A DNA stretch of 64,000 bases from Methanocorpusculum sp. GTDB taxonomy: Archaea > Halobacteriota > Methanomicrobia > Methanomicrobiales > Methanocorpusculaceae. How positions within the stretch are numbered: the stretch's first letter is position 1; each line of letters begins with the position of its first letter. Location of the stretch: NCBI RefSeq assembly GCF_030655665.1, contig NZ_JAUSPQ010000008.1, forward strand, positions 310,001 to 374,000, read 5' to 3'. A program made the position numbers and the translations under genes. A model generated the notes under the pieces. The model saw only the letters and a list, made by a program, of their open reading frames with translations. It had not been told where the DNA came from and ran no database searches. Below, one piece after another: positions 34,832 through 43,794 of the stretch.

Positions 34832-35703
34832 TATAACCCCCTGATAAGATCTGGGATCTCCGACGGGCGTGTTGCAACCGGGATGTCGAGGGCTCGCAGA
34901 CGTTCGATCTTGGATCCGGCATCTCCTTCGCCGCCTTCGACGATCGCGCCGGCATGTCCCATGCGTTTCTCTTTCGGGGCAGAAACACCGGCGATATACG
35001 AGACGATAGGCATGCCGAGGTCAAGTGCACGACGTGCTCCTTCGATCTCCAGACTGCCGCCCACCTCCCCGATCAGAACAACGGTCTTTGTCCGTCCGTC
35101 TGCATGGAACTCATCTACAACTTCGGCAAAGGTCTGACCTATGACCGCATCTCCGCCGATGCCGATAATTCCTGACTGACCAAAACCGGCCGAGGTCAGT
35201 TCGGATATGACCTGGTATGTCAGGGTCCCGCTTCGCGAGATGACGCCAACGTCCCCTTTCTTGCAGAGATTTGCCGGAATGATACCCAGTTTGCATTCAT
35301 CCGGAACAAGCATTCCCGGACAGTTCGGGCCAATAACCCGGGACCCGCGGGAACCGGCATAGGCCACTGCCCGCATGATATCATGTACTGGAACATGTTC
35401 TGTGATCGTGACAATGGTAGGAATGCGTGCATCGGCAGCTTCCATGATGGCGTCCCCGCATCCGCTTGCCGGAACGAAGATGACCGAAGCTCCGATCTCA
35501 TATTCATCCAAGGCGTCCACAACGGAGTTATAGACCGGAACGCCGAAGACATCCTGACCGGCTTTTCCGGGAGTCATACCGGCAACAACGCCGGTGCCGC
35601 CCACCTGTTTTGCATAGGCGTTCATCAGATTGATGTGGAACTTTCCCTGGGATCCTGTTGCTCCCTGCACGAGGATGCCTGTGTTCTTTCCTGCGTAGAT
35701 CAT
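34831..35703 (-). CDS. sucD: Succinate-CoA ligase, alpha subunit
   Basis: A 290-residue subunit that carries the phospho-histidine and CoA site. GATGSQGKFHINLM is the CoA-binding loop, GPNCPGM is conserved, and MGHAGAIVEGGEGDAGSK contains the active histidine (GHAGA). The ATG of MIYAGKNTG is chosen; it overlaps the sucC stop by 4 bases, while the longer open frame is a shadow of sucC. With Kor it links 2-oxoglutarate and succinate through succinyl-CoA in the incomplete reductive TCA route. Confidence 0.94.
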   Translation of the reverse strand: MIYAGKNTGILVQGATGSQGKFHINLMNAYAKQVGGTGVVAGMTPGKAGQDVFGVPVYNSVVDALDEYEIGASVIFVPASGCGDAIMEAADARIPTIVTITEHVPVHDIMRAVAYAGSRGSRVIGPNCPGMLVPDECKLGIIPANLCKKGDVGVISRSGTLTYQVISELTSAGFGQSGIIGIGGDAVIGQTFAEVVDEFHADGRTKTVVLIGEVGGSLEIEGARRALDLGMPIVSYIAGVSAPKEKRMGHAGAIVEGGEGDAGSKIERLRALDIPVATRPSEIPDLIRGL

Positions 35704-36785
35704 TGTATTACCTCCACCGCGGCCCGGATCGCCTGGTCCATAGTATCGGACATGACGTATCCGCACGCCTGAAGGAGCCGGCGGCCTTCTTCTTCGTTTG
35801 TACCGGCGATACGAACGATCACCGGCTGTGAGACGCCTGCTTCAATAATCCCTTTGGCGACTTCATCACAGCGGGTGATCCCGCCAAGAAGATTGACCAC
35901 GATCACTTTTACGCCAGGCATGGATGCAACAAGCCGGACTGCATACATAACTCTGTCTGACGCAGCCCCGCCGCCGACATCCAGGAAGTTCGCGGCTTTT
36001 CCGTGATAGTGGGATATGATATCGAGCGTCGCCATGGTAAGGCCGGCTCCATTTCCGATCACGCCGATGTTTCCGTCCAGCTCGACATAGGAGAAGCCGT
36101 GCTTCTCGGCCTCGGCCTCACGCGGGGTGAGGTCCCTGTTCTCGGAGATGCCCTGGCGGGCTAGGGAGTTGTCATCCAGAATGATCTTGCCGTCTGCTGC
36201 AAGAATACCTTTCGGCGTCATCACCAAGGGATTGATCTCCGCAAGAACTGCATCTTTAGATCGGAAAACGGCAAAGAGATCACGAACGATTTTACCTATT
36301 TCTTTTGGAGCGGTACCTATCACGTTTCGGACGATGAAATCCGGAAGGGTGACAAATGACGGATCCACATACACGCGACGGAGTGCCTCGGGTCGTTCCT
36401 TTGCGAGGGTCTCGATCTCGACGCCGCCTTCGCTGGAAAAAAGAATCAGCGGCATTTTTTTTGCACGGTCGATGGTGATGCTCAGATAATATTCATGCGA
36501 GATTTCGAGCGCTTCTTCGACCAGAATCTTTTCAACGGGAAGTCCCTTGATGGTCTTCGCAAACAGATCGCGGGCGACATCGGCAATGTTCTCTGCCGTT
36601 GCCGGAAGAATGCCGCCGGCTTTTCCTCTGCCGCCCACATCGACCTGAGCTTTGAGGACGACTTTATCAGAAACCTTGTCCAGAGCCGGTTTTGCCTCGT
36701 CGGCGGAGGTGATCAGAACGCTGTTTGGCACCGGGATTCCTGATTCCCGGAAGATCTGTTTCGCTTCATATTCGCGGAATTTCAT
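35700..36785 (-). CDS. sucC: Succinate-CoA ligase, beta subunit
   Basis: A 361-residue ATP-grasp subunit. MKFREYEAKQIFRESGIPVP is the classic N-terminus, VDVGGRGKAGGI is the nucleotide loop, and FLDVGGGAASDRV with VNLLGGITRCDEVA forms the phosphate relay site. Slightly shorter than bacterial SucC (about 388). It overlaps korC and sucD by 4 bases each. Confidence 0.94.
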   Translation of the reverse strand: MKFREYEAKQIFRESGIPVPNSVLITSADEAKPALDKVSDKVVLKAQVDVGGRGKAGGILPATAENIADVARDLFAKTIKGLPVEKILVEEALEISHEYYLSITIDRAKKMPLILFSSEGGVEIETLAKERPEALRRVYVDPSFVTLPDFIVRNVIGTAPKEIGKIVRDLFAVFRSKDAVLAEINPLVMTPKGILAADGKIILDDNSLARQGISENRDLTPREAEAEKHGFSYVELDGNIGVIGNGAGLTMATLDIISHYHGKAANFLDVGGGAASDRVMYAVRLVASMPGVKVIVVNLLGGITRCDEVAKGIIEAGVSQPVIVRIAGTNEEEGRRLLQACGYVMSDTMDQAIRAAVEVIQ

Positions 36786-37315
36786 AGTTGACTCCTGACG
36801 AGTTCCTGCCCGATCGCAAGTGCCCGTTTGTTATTCTCTTCCGTACCTTTGGGGACGCTGTCCAAAACCGCATGTTCAAGCGCATCATAGGACACGATCC
36901 CGGTCGCTTCAAGGATCCCGCCGAGCATGATCACATTGGCAAACACGGTTTTTCCCAACTGCGATTTTGATTCTGCCGTCGCCGGCACCTCATAATATTT
37001 GCATGCCGGCCGGCTGGTGACATACCCCGGGTCGATGAGCATTACGGCATTATCCTTGACCTTCGAGCCGTATTTATTGTATGCTTCCTGGGACATAATG
37101 GCATATACATCCGGATCCGTTACCTTCGGATAAAAGATCGGATCATCCGAGATGATAACCGCAGAGGCTGAGGCCCCGCCGCGGGCTTCGGGACCGTAAC
37201 TCTGAGTCTGGACAACATATTTTCCCGCATATAATGCAGCTGCCCTTCCAAGAATGACCGCCGCGGTGATGATCCCCTGACCGCCAAGACCGGAGAATCT
37301 GATTTCGGATTTCAT
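36782..37315 (-). CDS. korC: 2-oxoglutarate:ferredoxin oxidoreductase, gamma subunit
   Basis: A 177-residue gamma subunit with the signature FSGLGGQGIITAAVILG at its start and SYGPEARGGASASAVIISD. The ATG of MKSEIRFSG is chosen since it overlaps the korB stop by 4 bases, in step with the rest of the operon. Kor reductively carboxylates succinyl-CoA to 2-oxoglutarate with reduced ferredoxin. Confidence 0.93.
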   Translation of the reverse strand: MKSEIRFSGLGGQGIITAAVILGRAAALYAGKYVVQTQSYGPEARGGASASAVIISDDPIFYPKVTDPDVYAIMSQEAYNKYGSKVKDNAVMLIDPGYVTSRPACKYYEVPATAESKSQLGKTVFANVIMLGGILEATGIVSYDALEHAVLDSVPKGTEENNKRALAIGQELVRSQL

Positions 37316-38106
37316 TTCGCCGCCTCCACGCCGAGTGGCGGATTTTTCCTGCGGACGAACTGACCTACAACGAATTTTTCCGGAGAAAGCTGGATACCTT
37401 TGGCCGCATCGCGGTCGGCTTTTACCTTCAGCACGGCATTTTCCCGGAACATGTCGATCATCTGGGTCACCTGCCGCATCTTGTTTTTGCTGCCAAACGA
37501 AGTTGGACACTGGGCCATTACCTCGATGAACGAAAGACCAGGAGTCTCAAGTCCAATGCGGATCGCTTCGGTCAGTTCTTTTACGTGGAATGAGGTCCAG
37601 CGTGCAACGTAGTTTGCCCCAGCTGCCTCTGCCAATTTGCAGAGATCGAACGGCTGCTCCTGCATGCCGTAAGGTGTTGTTGTGCTGATGGCACCATAGG
37701 GAGTACAGGGACTTCCCTGACCACCGGTCATGCCGTAGATGTTGTTGTTCATACAGATCACAGTGATATCGATATTTCTTCTGCATGCATGGATGAAGTG
37801 ATTCCCGCCGATCGCAGAACAGTCTCCGTCTCCAGTAAACACGATCACATGTTGTCGGGGTTTCACCAGTTTCAGACCGGTCGCAAAGGCAAGAGCACGG
37901 CCGTGGGTCGTGTGGAGCGAGTCGGACGATGTGTATCCCGACGCACGGGAAGAACAGCCGATTCCGGATACAAAGGTCGTCTCCTCCTTTTTGAAGTCCA
38001 GCTCCTCAACGGCCCTGAGGGTACAGTTGAGGATCGTCCCGTTCCCGCATCCCGCACAGTAGATATGAGGCAGCCGATCCTGACGATACCAGTCTTCCAG
38101 GTTCAT
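37312..38106 (-). CDS. korB: 2-oxoglutarate:ferredoxin oxidoreductase, beta subunit
   Basis: A 264-residue thiamine diphosphate subunit. IYCAGCGNGTILNC is the N-terminal motif, and FTGDGDCSAIGGNHFIHA with CMNNNIYGMTGGQ is the cofactor and metal site (GDGD...NN). Cysteines in CAGCG and GIGCSSR fit the [4Fe-4S] cluster. Four-base overlaps with korA and korC. Confidence 0.93.
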   Translation of the reverse strand: MNLEDWYRQDRLPHIYCAGCGNGTILNCTLRAVEELDFKKEETTFVSGIGCSSRASGYTSSDSLHTTHGRALAFATGLKLVKPRQHVIVFTGDGDCSAIGGNHFIHACRRNIDITVICMNNNIYGMTGGQGSPCTPYGAISTTTPYGMQEQPFDLCKLAEAAGANYVARWTSFHVKELTEAIRIGLETPGLSFIEVMAQCPTSFGSKNKMRQVTQMIDMFRENAVLKVKADRDAAKGIQLSPEKFVVGQFVRRKNPPLGVEAAK

Positions 38107-39236
38107 AAGCAGACCTCAGTCACCGGTTTTTTCACGGTTTTTGCGATCTCCACTGCCTTAAGCAACTCTGCCGGCGTATGAAGAGCACCTCCGAGTTTCG
38201 GCACAACCACGATCGGAATATTGGTGTGCTGGCGCACCTCTTTTGCGATCTGTCCGAGGTTCATCTCCGGGATGATGAACGCTTTGGCATTTTTGAATGC
38301 GAGCAATGATTCATCCGGGAACGGCCAGACGATACGCAGATTCAGATGACCATATGTATCCGGAACGTCGGCTATAAGCTGCCGAACAGTACGGGTCGGA
38401 GCACCGTACGAGATGAAAACCAGCTCGGCGTCCGGATTGACTATGTCGACATCGGTTATTTCATTTCTGAAATCCTCGATCTTTCGAACCTGGCGGCGGA
38501 CCAGTTTCTCGTGGATCTCCGCAGAATCGGTCGCCGGATATCCCTTTTCATTATGGGTCAGTCCGGTGATGTGGACGTTATGACCCATGCCAAATGTTCC
38601 AAATCCGGGAACACCGTTCTCGTCCGGGGCACAGGGAAGCTCGCCCTCTTTCAACTCGCGGCGGGGTACGATCTCGACATTGCTGTGCAGCGTGATCTTT
38701 TCCCGCATATGTCCGATGGTTTCATCTGTCATCAGGAACACCGGGGTCCTGAACCGGTCGGCAAGATTGAATGCTTTCACCGTCAGGTCATACATCTCCT
38801 GAACAGAGGACGGAGACAGAGCGATCACACTGTAATCACCGTGCGAGCCGTATCTGCATTGAAGCATATCTCCCTGAGCGGCCATCGTCGGCTGACCGGT
38901 GGAGGGACCTCCACGCTGAACGTTTACGATCACAATCGGCGTTTCTGTGAAGGCAGCATATCCGATATTTTCCATCATCAGGGAAAAGCCAGGTCCCGAC
39001 GTCGCGGTCATCGTCCGGGCGCCGGCCCAGGAACCTCCGATGATCGCGGCGGCACTTGCAAGCTCATCTTCCATCTGGATGAAGGTCCCGCCGATTTTTG
39101 GCAGGCGAACTGCCATTCTCTCGGCGACTTCCGTCGAGGGGGTGATAGGGTAGCCGGCAAAGAATCTGCATCCGGCAGCCAAAGCTCCTTCTGCACAGGC
39201 AACATTGCCGTTCAGGAAATCAGTTTTGTCTGTCAA
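38103..39236 (-). CDS. korA: 2-oxoglutarate:ferredoxin oxidoreductase, alpha subunit
   Basis: A 377-residue pyruvate/2-oxoacid ferredoxin oxidoreductase alpha subunit. GNVACAEGALAAGCRFFAGYPITPSTEV (quoted in part: FAGYPITPSTEV) and TSGPGFSLMMENIGYA are diagnostic, and NVQRGGPSTGQPT is the substrate loop. Four-base overlaps on both sides bind it to korD and korB. Confidence 0.93.
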   Translation of the reverse strand: MTDKTDFLNGNVACAEGALAAGCRFFAGYPITPSTEVAERMAVRLPKIGGTFIQMEDELASAAAIIGGSWAGARTMTATSGPGFSLMMENIGYAAFTETPIVIVNVQRGGPSTGQPTMAAQGDMLQCRYGSHGDYSVIALSPSSVQEMYDLTVKAFNLADRFRTPVFLMTDETIGHMREKITLHSNVEIVPRRELKEGELPCAPDENGVPGFGTFGMGHNVHITGLTHNEKGYPATDSAEIHEKLVRRQVRKIEDFRNEITDVDIVNPDAELVFISYGAPTRTVRQLIADVPDTYGHLNLRIVWPFPDESLLAFKNAKAFIIPEMNLGQIAKEVRQHTNIPIVVVPKLGGALHTPAELLKAVEIAKTVKKPVTEVCL

Positions 39237-39505
39237 TATTCAATCACCACTTTCTGAGGCTCGAACGGTTTTTCATCAATCCAGGATATTGCCTGGTCCG
39301 GACATATCATCTGACACATCCCGCAGAGTTGGCGACCATAGAGCTTCTGCAAACGGCAGTTTGTACATCTCTCAGGATGGTCCAAAACCGGGATGATGTA
39401 GCCGCGTGAACCAGGTCTCGTCCCTTCCTGGAAAATTCCGTAAGGACAGACTTTCGTACACATATTGCAGCCTTTACACCGGCGTTCATTGATAACGAGC
39501 TTCAT
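39233..39505 (-). CDS. korD: 2-oxoglutarate:ferredoxin oxidoreductase, delta (ferredoxin) subunit
   Basis: A 90-residue ferredoxin-like subunit. The first cluster motif CKGCNMCTKVCP is complete; the second region has CTNCRLQKLYGRQLCGMCQMICP, giving a second set of cysteines with an insertion. It is the first gene of the seven-gene korDABC-sucCD-dac operon; the AT-rich stretch ATTAATACTATTAATATTA immediately upstream probably holds the promoter. Confidence 0.9.
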   Translation of the reverse strand: MKLVINERRCKGCNMCTKVCPYGIFQEGTRPGSRGYIIPVLDHPERCTNCRLQKLYGRQLCGMCQMICPDQAISWIDEKPFEPQKVVIEY

Positions 39506-39787
39506 TATTAATACTATTAATATTATGAGTCTTTAACAGGCTAAAAGTTCTTCCGTTGAGTATGCCGCACATCCCGTATATCCGAAGAAAAATAGACCTG
39601 CAGACTCTCCCCTGACGGAGGATGGAAGGAAAAATCAAGTCGGAGATCAACGGAAAACACCCTGCCTGCATGCGGAAATGATGATGGAAGAAATTGACCC
39701 CGTCCCAGCATATGGAAGGGTATGGAGTCCTATGGGAATCCTTATCCATTTTAAAAAGAAGAATTATTAACAACCAGAGGGATACGC

Positions 39788-40303
39788 TTGCAGAAAAATG
39801 TCAGAACCTCACTACGACTTGAGCTCAAAGACAAACCCGGGCAGTTACTTGCTGCAATAGAACCAATATCAAAAAGCGGGGCAAATATCATAACCATCTC
39901 CCACCAGCGAGACACGAAGTCCGTTAACGGGGCCTTAATTGTAGACATAGTCATCTCTCTTCCTGAGACACGGCTCGTTGAACTGATGGACGCTCTCCGT
40001 GCGAACGGTGTGGCCATCGTAAGAATCGGTACAGAACATCTCACCTGTACAAAAACGTTCATTCTCATTGGCCATATCCTTCACACCGATCTTACGGATA
40101 CGATCAACCGGATCGATAAGCAGCACATTGCTGAAGTGACCGAACTCGACTTGGTCATGCCCGGCATGGAAGAGCCGTCGACCGCAAAACTCACGATAAA
40201 AGCGATGAGCGAAGTTGAGATGAATCAGGCAGTGACAACGCTCAAAGAGATTGCCGTGGAAAAACATCTTCTGATCATCAATCAGATAGGAGGCGGCTTA
40301 TGA
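39788..40303 (+). CDS. ACT-domain regulatory protein (TTG start)
   Basis: A 171-residue protein with an N-terminal ACT domain (RLELKDKPGQLLAAIEPIS, then GANIITISHQRD) and a second ACT-like half. The TTG start is preferred: an AGAGGG ribosome site lies 8 bases upstream and no ATG precedes the conserved ACT motif. It overlaps homoserine dehydrogenase by 4 bases, so it probably acts as a detached allosteric subunit binding threonine, methionine or a related amino acid. A TTTTAAAA box about 35 bases upstream may be the promoter. Confidence 0.85.
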   Translation: MQKNVRTSLRLELKDKPGQLLAAIEPISKSGANIITISHQRDTKSVNGALIVDIVISLPETRLVELMDALRANGVAIVRIGTEHLTCTKTFILIGHILHTDLTDTINRIDKQHIAEVTELDLVMPGMEEPSTAKLTIKAMSEVEMNQAVTTLKEIAVEKHLLIINQIGGGL

Positions 40304-41286
40304 AAACATGGAACATCGCCCTGATCGGTCTTGGCTCGGTCGGACGCGGCGTGGCTGAGGTCCTTTTAGGAGATGGCAGATTCCGTATAGTTGCCGCCGC
40401 TGATTCAAAAAGCGGTGTCTTCGATTCCGCAGGCCTCAATATAGATGAAGTTCTTGCAAAGAAAAAGAAGACCGGACGCTGCGGAGATCCTGCCTGGCCG
40501 GCAGCACGTATCGCGGCCGAAGCTGAATATGATATCCTGGTCGAAGCTACCCCAACCAACGCCGAAACCGGCGAACCGGCACTTTCCATCATAAAATCCG
40601 CGATCATGCGGGGGAAACATGTCGTCACCTCGAATAAAGGTCCGGTCTCACTTGCCTCAGCAGAACTGCTCAGACTTGCGGAACAAAATAACGTCGGGTT
40701 CCTTTTCGAAGGTACCGTGGCAGGCGCCGTTCCAATTCTTCGCGGGATAAAATACGGACTTGCCGGCAACAAGATCAAAGCACTGTACGGTGTTTTGAAC
40801 GGGACCTGTAATTATATCCTGACCAGAATGGAGGAGGAAGGTCTGACCTATATCCAGGCACTCGCCGAAGCACGCGATCTCGGATATGCCGAGGCTGATC
40901 CAACATATGACATCAACGGAACCGATGCCGCGATCAAACTCGTCATCCTTGCAAACACCATGCTTGGGATGGATGTCAAACTTGCCGATGTGAAACGTAC
41001 CGGCATCTCCGACCTGACCGTTGACGCACTTTGGATGGCAGAAGAAACCGGACACTCGATACGTCTTATCGCGAGCCTATATCCAGAAAAGAATCTGCTT
41101 GAAGTATCGCCCCGCCTCATCTCGAAGACCAATCCGCTTGTGGTTTCCGGAACTCTGAATGCGGTGACCGTCGAAACCGAGTATGCCGGCGCGATCACGT
41201 TCATCGGACGCGGCGCAGGGTCGGTCGAAACGGCGAGTGCGATCCTGGCGGATCTCCTGTTCATCACAGATAAATATGACCGGTAA
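40300..41286 (+). CDS. hom: Homoserine dehydrogenase
   Basis: A 328-residue NAD(P)-dependent enzyme reducing aspartate semialdehyde to homoserine. The Rossmann motif GLGSVGRGVAEVL lies at residues 10-22; SNKGPVSLA and the catalytic GTVAGAVPILRG, NGTCNYIL and EADPTYDINGTDAAIKLVIL motifs are intact. The C-terminal ACT domain of bacterial enzymes is absent; the separate ACT protein upstream supplies one. Aspartate semialdehyde is also the substrate of the sulfurtransferase encoded at 56365-57873. Confidence 0.94.
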   Translation: MKTWNIALIGLGSVGRGVAEVLLGDGRFRIVAAADSKSGVFDSAGLNIDEVLAKKKKTGRCGDPAWPAARIAAEAEYDILVEATPTNAETGEPALSIIKSAIMRGKHVVTSNKGPVSLASAELLRLAEQNNVGFLFEGTVAGAVPILRGIKYGLAGNKIKALYGVLNGTCNYILTRMEEEGLTYIQALAEARDLGYAEADPTYDINGTDAAIKLVILANTMLGMDVKLADVKRTGISDLTVDALWMAEETGHSIRLIASLYPEKNLLEVSPRLISKTNPLVVSGTLNAVTVETEYAGAITFIGRGAGSVETASAILADLLFITDKYDR

Positions 41287-42409
41287 GGAAAAAACCGGCG
41301 GTGTCCTCGAACGCCGCGGAGCATTTCTCTCAGCCACGAGACAGATGACCTTTGAATCAGGTCACTTCACCACCGCCGATCTGGCGGCTTCCGCGAACGT
41401 TCCGCGTTCAACGGCACAGGACTGGATCAACCGGCTGATCAAAGAAGGCTGTATCTTCATCAAGGAAGAGCCTCACGGCAGAAACCCGGCACACTACGCA
41501 TCCAGAAGTGCACTCCCGCAAACCACGTGTAAACGGATATTTACGACCCTCGACGGCAGTGATGTGGAGATCTTCCATGAATGTCTCTCGAGCGGATGTG
41601 CAGGGTTTTGTGAGTTCCATCACCGGAAGGCCTGCGGCGCGGCGCTCTCTGTTACCCGTGACGGAATGATCTTTCGTGAACGGGCAAGGATCGGCGAAGC
41701 AGGGAACCTCAGACTTGATATTGCCGCAGTCGGCCTTGCTTCTGTGAAAACAGACGGGGACGACATCATCCAGACGATCAGTTCGATCCCCGGAGGGCCG
41801 GCATACTCATTATCAGCAATGATGAGCCATGCAAAAGGGGTAAAGGGCGTACAGATCATGGCTGCCAACGGGGTAGTAACCGGCGAAGTCAGAACCCTTG
41901 CGCTAAAGGCAGTCACGATCGGCGTGGATGATACCGACCGGAAAGGATGCGGAGGTGCGACCTTTGCTCTTTCTCAGGCACTCATGAAATATCTGACAGA
42001 CCCGGGAAGCGTGATCGGGATCAGACATCAGGTCGCGGTACTATGTCAGGATATCGAAGAAAAAACCGCCGGAAACTCCTGCAGTTTTATTGAACTTGCC
42101 GTGGATCCGAGTGTTTTCGACTCACTTGCCGCAAAGGTCTGCAGGTTTGTCGAAGAGGAGAGCGTTTCCGATAATTGGGGGGTCGCGATCCTCACCAGCA
42201 TCACTGTACCCTCGGATCTCCTTATGCTTGGGAAAAAAATCAGGCAGGAACGGGTGTCAATGGAGGAAGTCCTGGAAATCGCAAAACGTACCGGTGTTCG
42301 TGTCTACGGCAAAAAAGGCATCATCGGAGCGGTCGGAGCAGTGAGCCTGAAATCCCAGCCCCAGGAAGTCCTTTTGGATCTGGCAAACCCTATTGTCATG
42401 GGACAATAA
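41276..42409 (+). CDS. Winged-helix + IGVDDTD-domain protein (TiaS-/marker 11-like)
   Basis: A 377-residue fusion. Residues 15-75 form a winged helix (HFTTADLAASANVPRSTAQDW), followed by a cysteine/histidine-rich patch (CLSSGCAGFCEFHHRKAC). The C-terminal half contains VTIGVDDTDRKGCGGATFAL, the motif of the TiaS N-terminal fold and of methanogenesis marker protein 11, and a final VRVYGKKGIIGAVGAVSL. The assignment to marker 11 is tentative. The ATG at 41276 overlaps the hom stop by 11 bases, suggesting coupling to the ACT-hom operon; an earlier in-frame start at 41183 would lie inside hom and is unlikely. A regulator using a nucleotide-binding domain is one possible reading. Confidence 0.65.
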   Translation: MTGKEKTGGVLERRGAFLSATRQMTFESGHFTTADLAASANVPRSTAQDWINRLIKEGCIFIKEEPHGRNPAHYASRSALPQTTCKRIFTTLDGSDVEIFHECLSSGCAGFCEFHHRKACGAALSVTRDGMIFRERARIGEAGNLRLDIAAVGLASVKTDGDDIIQTISSIPGGPAYSLSAMMSHAKGVKGVQIMAANGVVTGEVRTLALKAVTIGVDDTDRKGCGGATFALSQALMKYLTDPGSVIGIRHQVAVLCQDIEEKTAGNSCSFIELAVDPSVFDSLAAKVCRFVEEESVSDNWGVAILTSITVPSDLLMLGKKIRQERVSMEEVLEIAKRTGVRVYGKKGIIGAVGAVSLKSQPQEVLLDLANPIVMGQ

Positions 42410-42454
42410 TTCCTACAATAACCGCAGTTTTTTTCAAAAAAAAGTTATCGGGAG

Positions 42455-42853
42455 TTAGTGCACCCATTCTCCCCGGGCGTTTCCGGAGAGTTCTTGTTTC
42501 CAGATAGGTACTTTTTCCTTCAGACGCTCGATGATAAAACGTGAGCCCTCATAGGCCTCAGGACGGTGGCCAGCTCCCACCAAAATGACGACGATCGTTT
42601 CACCCAGAGCAAGGCGTCCGTACCGGTGAATAATATCCACAGAATTCAGCCCGAATTTATTCGTTGCCTCCTCCGCAATATATGCGAGGTCTTTTTCCGC
42701 GACCGGAACAAACGCTTCGATCTCGAGGGCGTCCATGTTCCCGTCGTCCCTCACACACCCAACGAAAACGATCTGGGCGCCGTCATTGTTCGTACGTGAG
42801 GCACTGATCAGAGCGCCGATATCGATATCTTCCTTTTGTAATGCGAGAACCAT
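42455..42853 (-). CDS. moaE: Molybdopterin synthase catalytic subunit
   Basis: A 132-residue MoaE that inserts dithiolene sulfur into precursor Z. VFVGCVRDDGNMDALEIEAFVP and HRYGRLALGETIVVILVGAGHRPEA are family motifs; the conserved lysine segment appears as ERLKEKVPIWKQE. Molybdenum or tungsten pterin is needed by formylmethanofuran dehydrogenase in methanogens. It starts 3 bases after the moaD stop. Confidence 0.92.
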   Translation of the reverse strand: MVLALQKEDIDIGALISASRTNNDGAQIVFVGCVRDDGNMDALEIEAFVPVAEKDLAYIAEEATNKFGLNSVDIIHRYGRLALGETIVVILVGAGHRPEAYEGSRFIIERLKEKVPIWKQELSGNARGEWVH

Positions 42854-42856
42854 ATC

Positions 42857-43135
42857 TTACCCTCCTGAAACCGGCGGATAAATGACGATCTCGTCATCTT
42901 CAGCCACCAGAATCGTTGCTGCATCGTCGGAGTCGATCCGCTCCCTGTTGTACATAAGGATGATATGGGACCTGAGTTCGGCATCGGCGAAGAGTTGGTC
43001 CATTCCTTCACTTCGTGTCTTTGCAAAAGCCAGAAGGGCGCCGAGGACGGAGGTCCCGTTCGGGACGCTCAGGGTGTTCTTCTCACCGAAGAACTCCCGG
43101 AACTTAGCAAATGAGCGTATGGTTATCTGCGGCAT
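42857..43135 (-). CDS. moaD: MoaD-family sulfur carrier protein
   Basis: A 92-residue ubiquitin-fold protein ending in the obligatory Gly-Gly (YPPVSGG), which is thiocarboxylated to carry sulfur. ITIRSFAKFREFFGE at the start matches the archaeal MoaD group. Immediately upstream of moaE, so the two form molybdopterin synthase; dual use in tRNA thiolation is possible in archaea. Confidence 0.9.
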   Translation of the reverse strand: MPQITIRSFAKFREFFGEKNTLSVPNGTSVLGALLAFAKTRSEGMDQLFADAELRSHIILMYNRERIDSDDAATILVAEDDEIVIYPPVSGG

Positions 43136-43173
43136 GTTCGTTGATAAGATGTTGGCACTGCAGATATGAATAA

Positions 43174-43617
43174 TTACGCGTCGGATTTTGCTTCGAGGAT
43201 CTCAGCCAGAGTGATAGTAAACACAAGGGTTTTGCCTGCGAGAGGGTGATTTGCATCAAGAGTCACCGTCTCTTCATCGATCTTTGTGATGGTGACAGGA
43301 ATCTGATTTCCGTCCCCAAGCTGGATCATAAGCTGCTCGCCGGGATTTGCAGTAAAATCTTCCCCGAATTCTTTTCGCGGAATGTCCACAGTCATTTCGT
43401 CGGTCTTTTCGCCGTATGCTTCTGTTGGGAGGATCGTGACCGACTTCCTCTCGCCGATCTCCATCCCGATAACTGCGGCATCGAATCCGGGAACGACCAT
43501 TCCCGAACCCACGGTAAACTCAAGAGGATCACGATCCTCTGATGAGTCGAAACGGGTCCCGTCGGTCAATTCTCCGATGTAGTGTACGCGTATTGTATCG
43601 CCGTTTTGTACTGACAT
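43174..43617 (-). CDS. FKBP-type peptidyl-prolyl isomerase (SlyD-like)
   Basis: A 147-residue FKBP with the inserted-flap chaperone domain of SlyD/archaeal FKBPs. VQNGDTIRVHYIGELTDGTRFDSS, VGSGMVVPGFDAAVIGMEIGE and DANHPLAGKTLVFTITL are diagnostic. The ATG of MSVQNGD is used; a longer frame exists but adds an unconserved N-terminus. It catalyses prolyl isomerisation and holds unfolded proteins in the cytoplasm. No His-rich metal tail is present. Confidence 0.92.
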   Translation of the reverse strand: MSVQNGDTIRVHYIGELTDGTRFDSSEDRDPLEFTVGSGMVVPGFDAAVIGMEIGERKSVTILPTEAYGEKTDEMTVDIPRKEFGEDFTANPGEQLMIQLGDGNQIPVTITKIDEETVTLDANHPLAGKTLVFTITLAEILEAKSDA

Positions 43618-43794
43618 ACCGAGAAGGTGGGATTTAACGGTATAAGTATTTGGCGGGACCACATCACCATACAAAAATCATCCAACGAACACACCGATTT
43701 AGCACAATAATTGATGGGATAAAATGCCCGGATATGGCAGTTCGTTCTGCCGAGACCAAAATCCTATATCATACCACATCAAATATATTTTATC

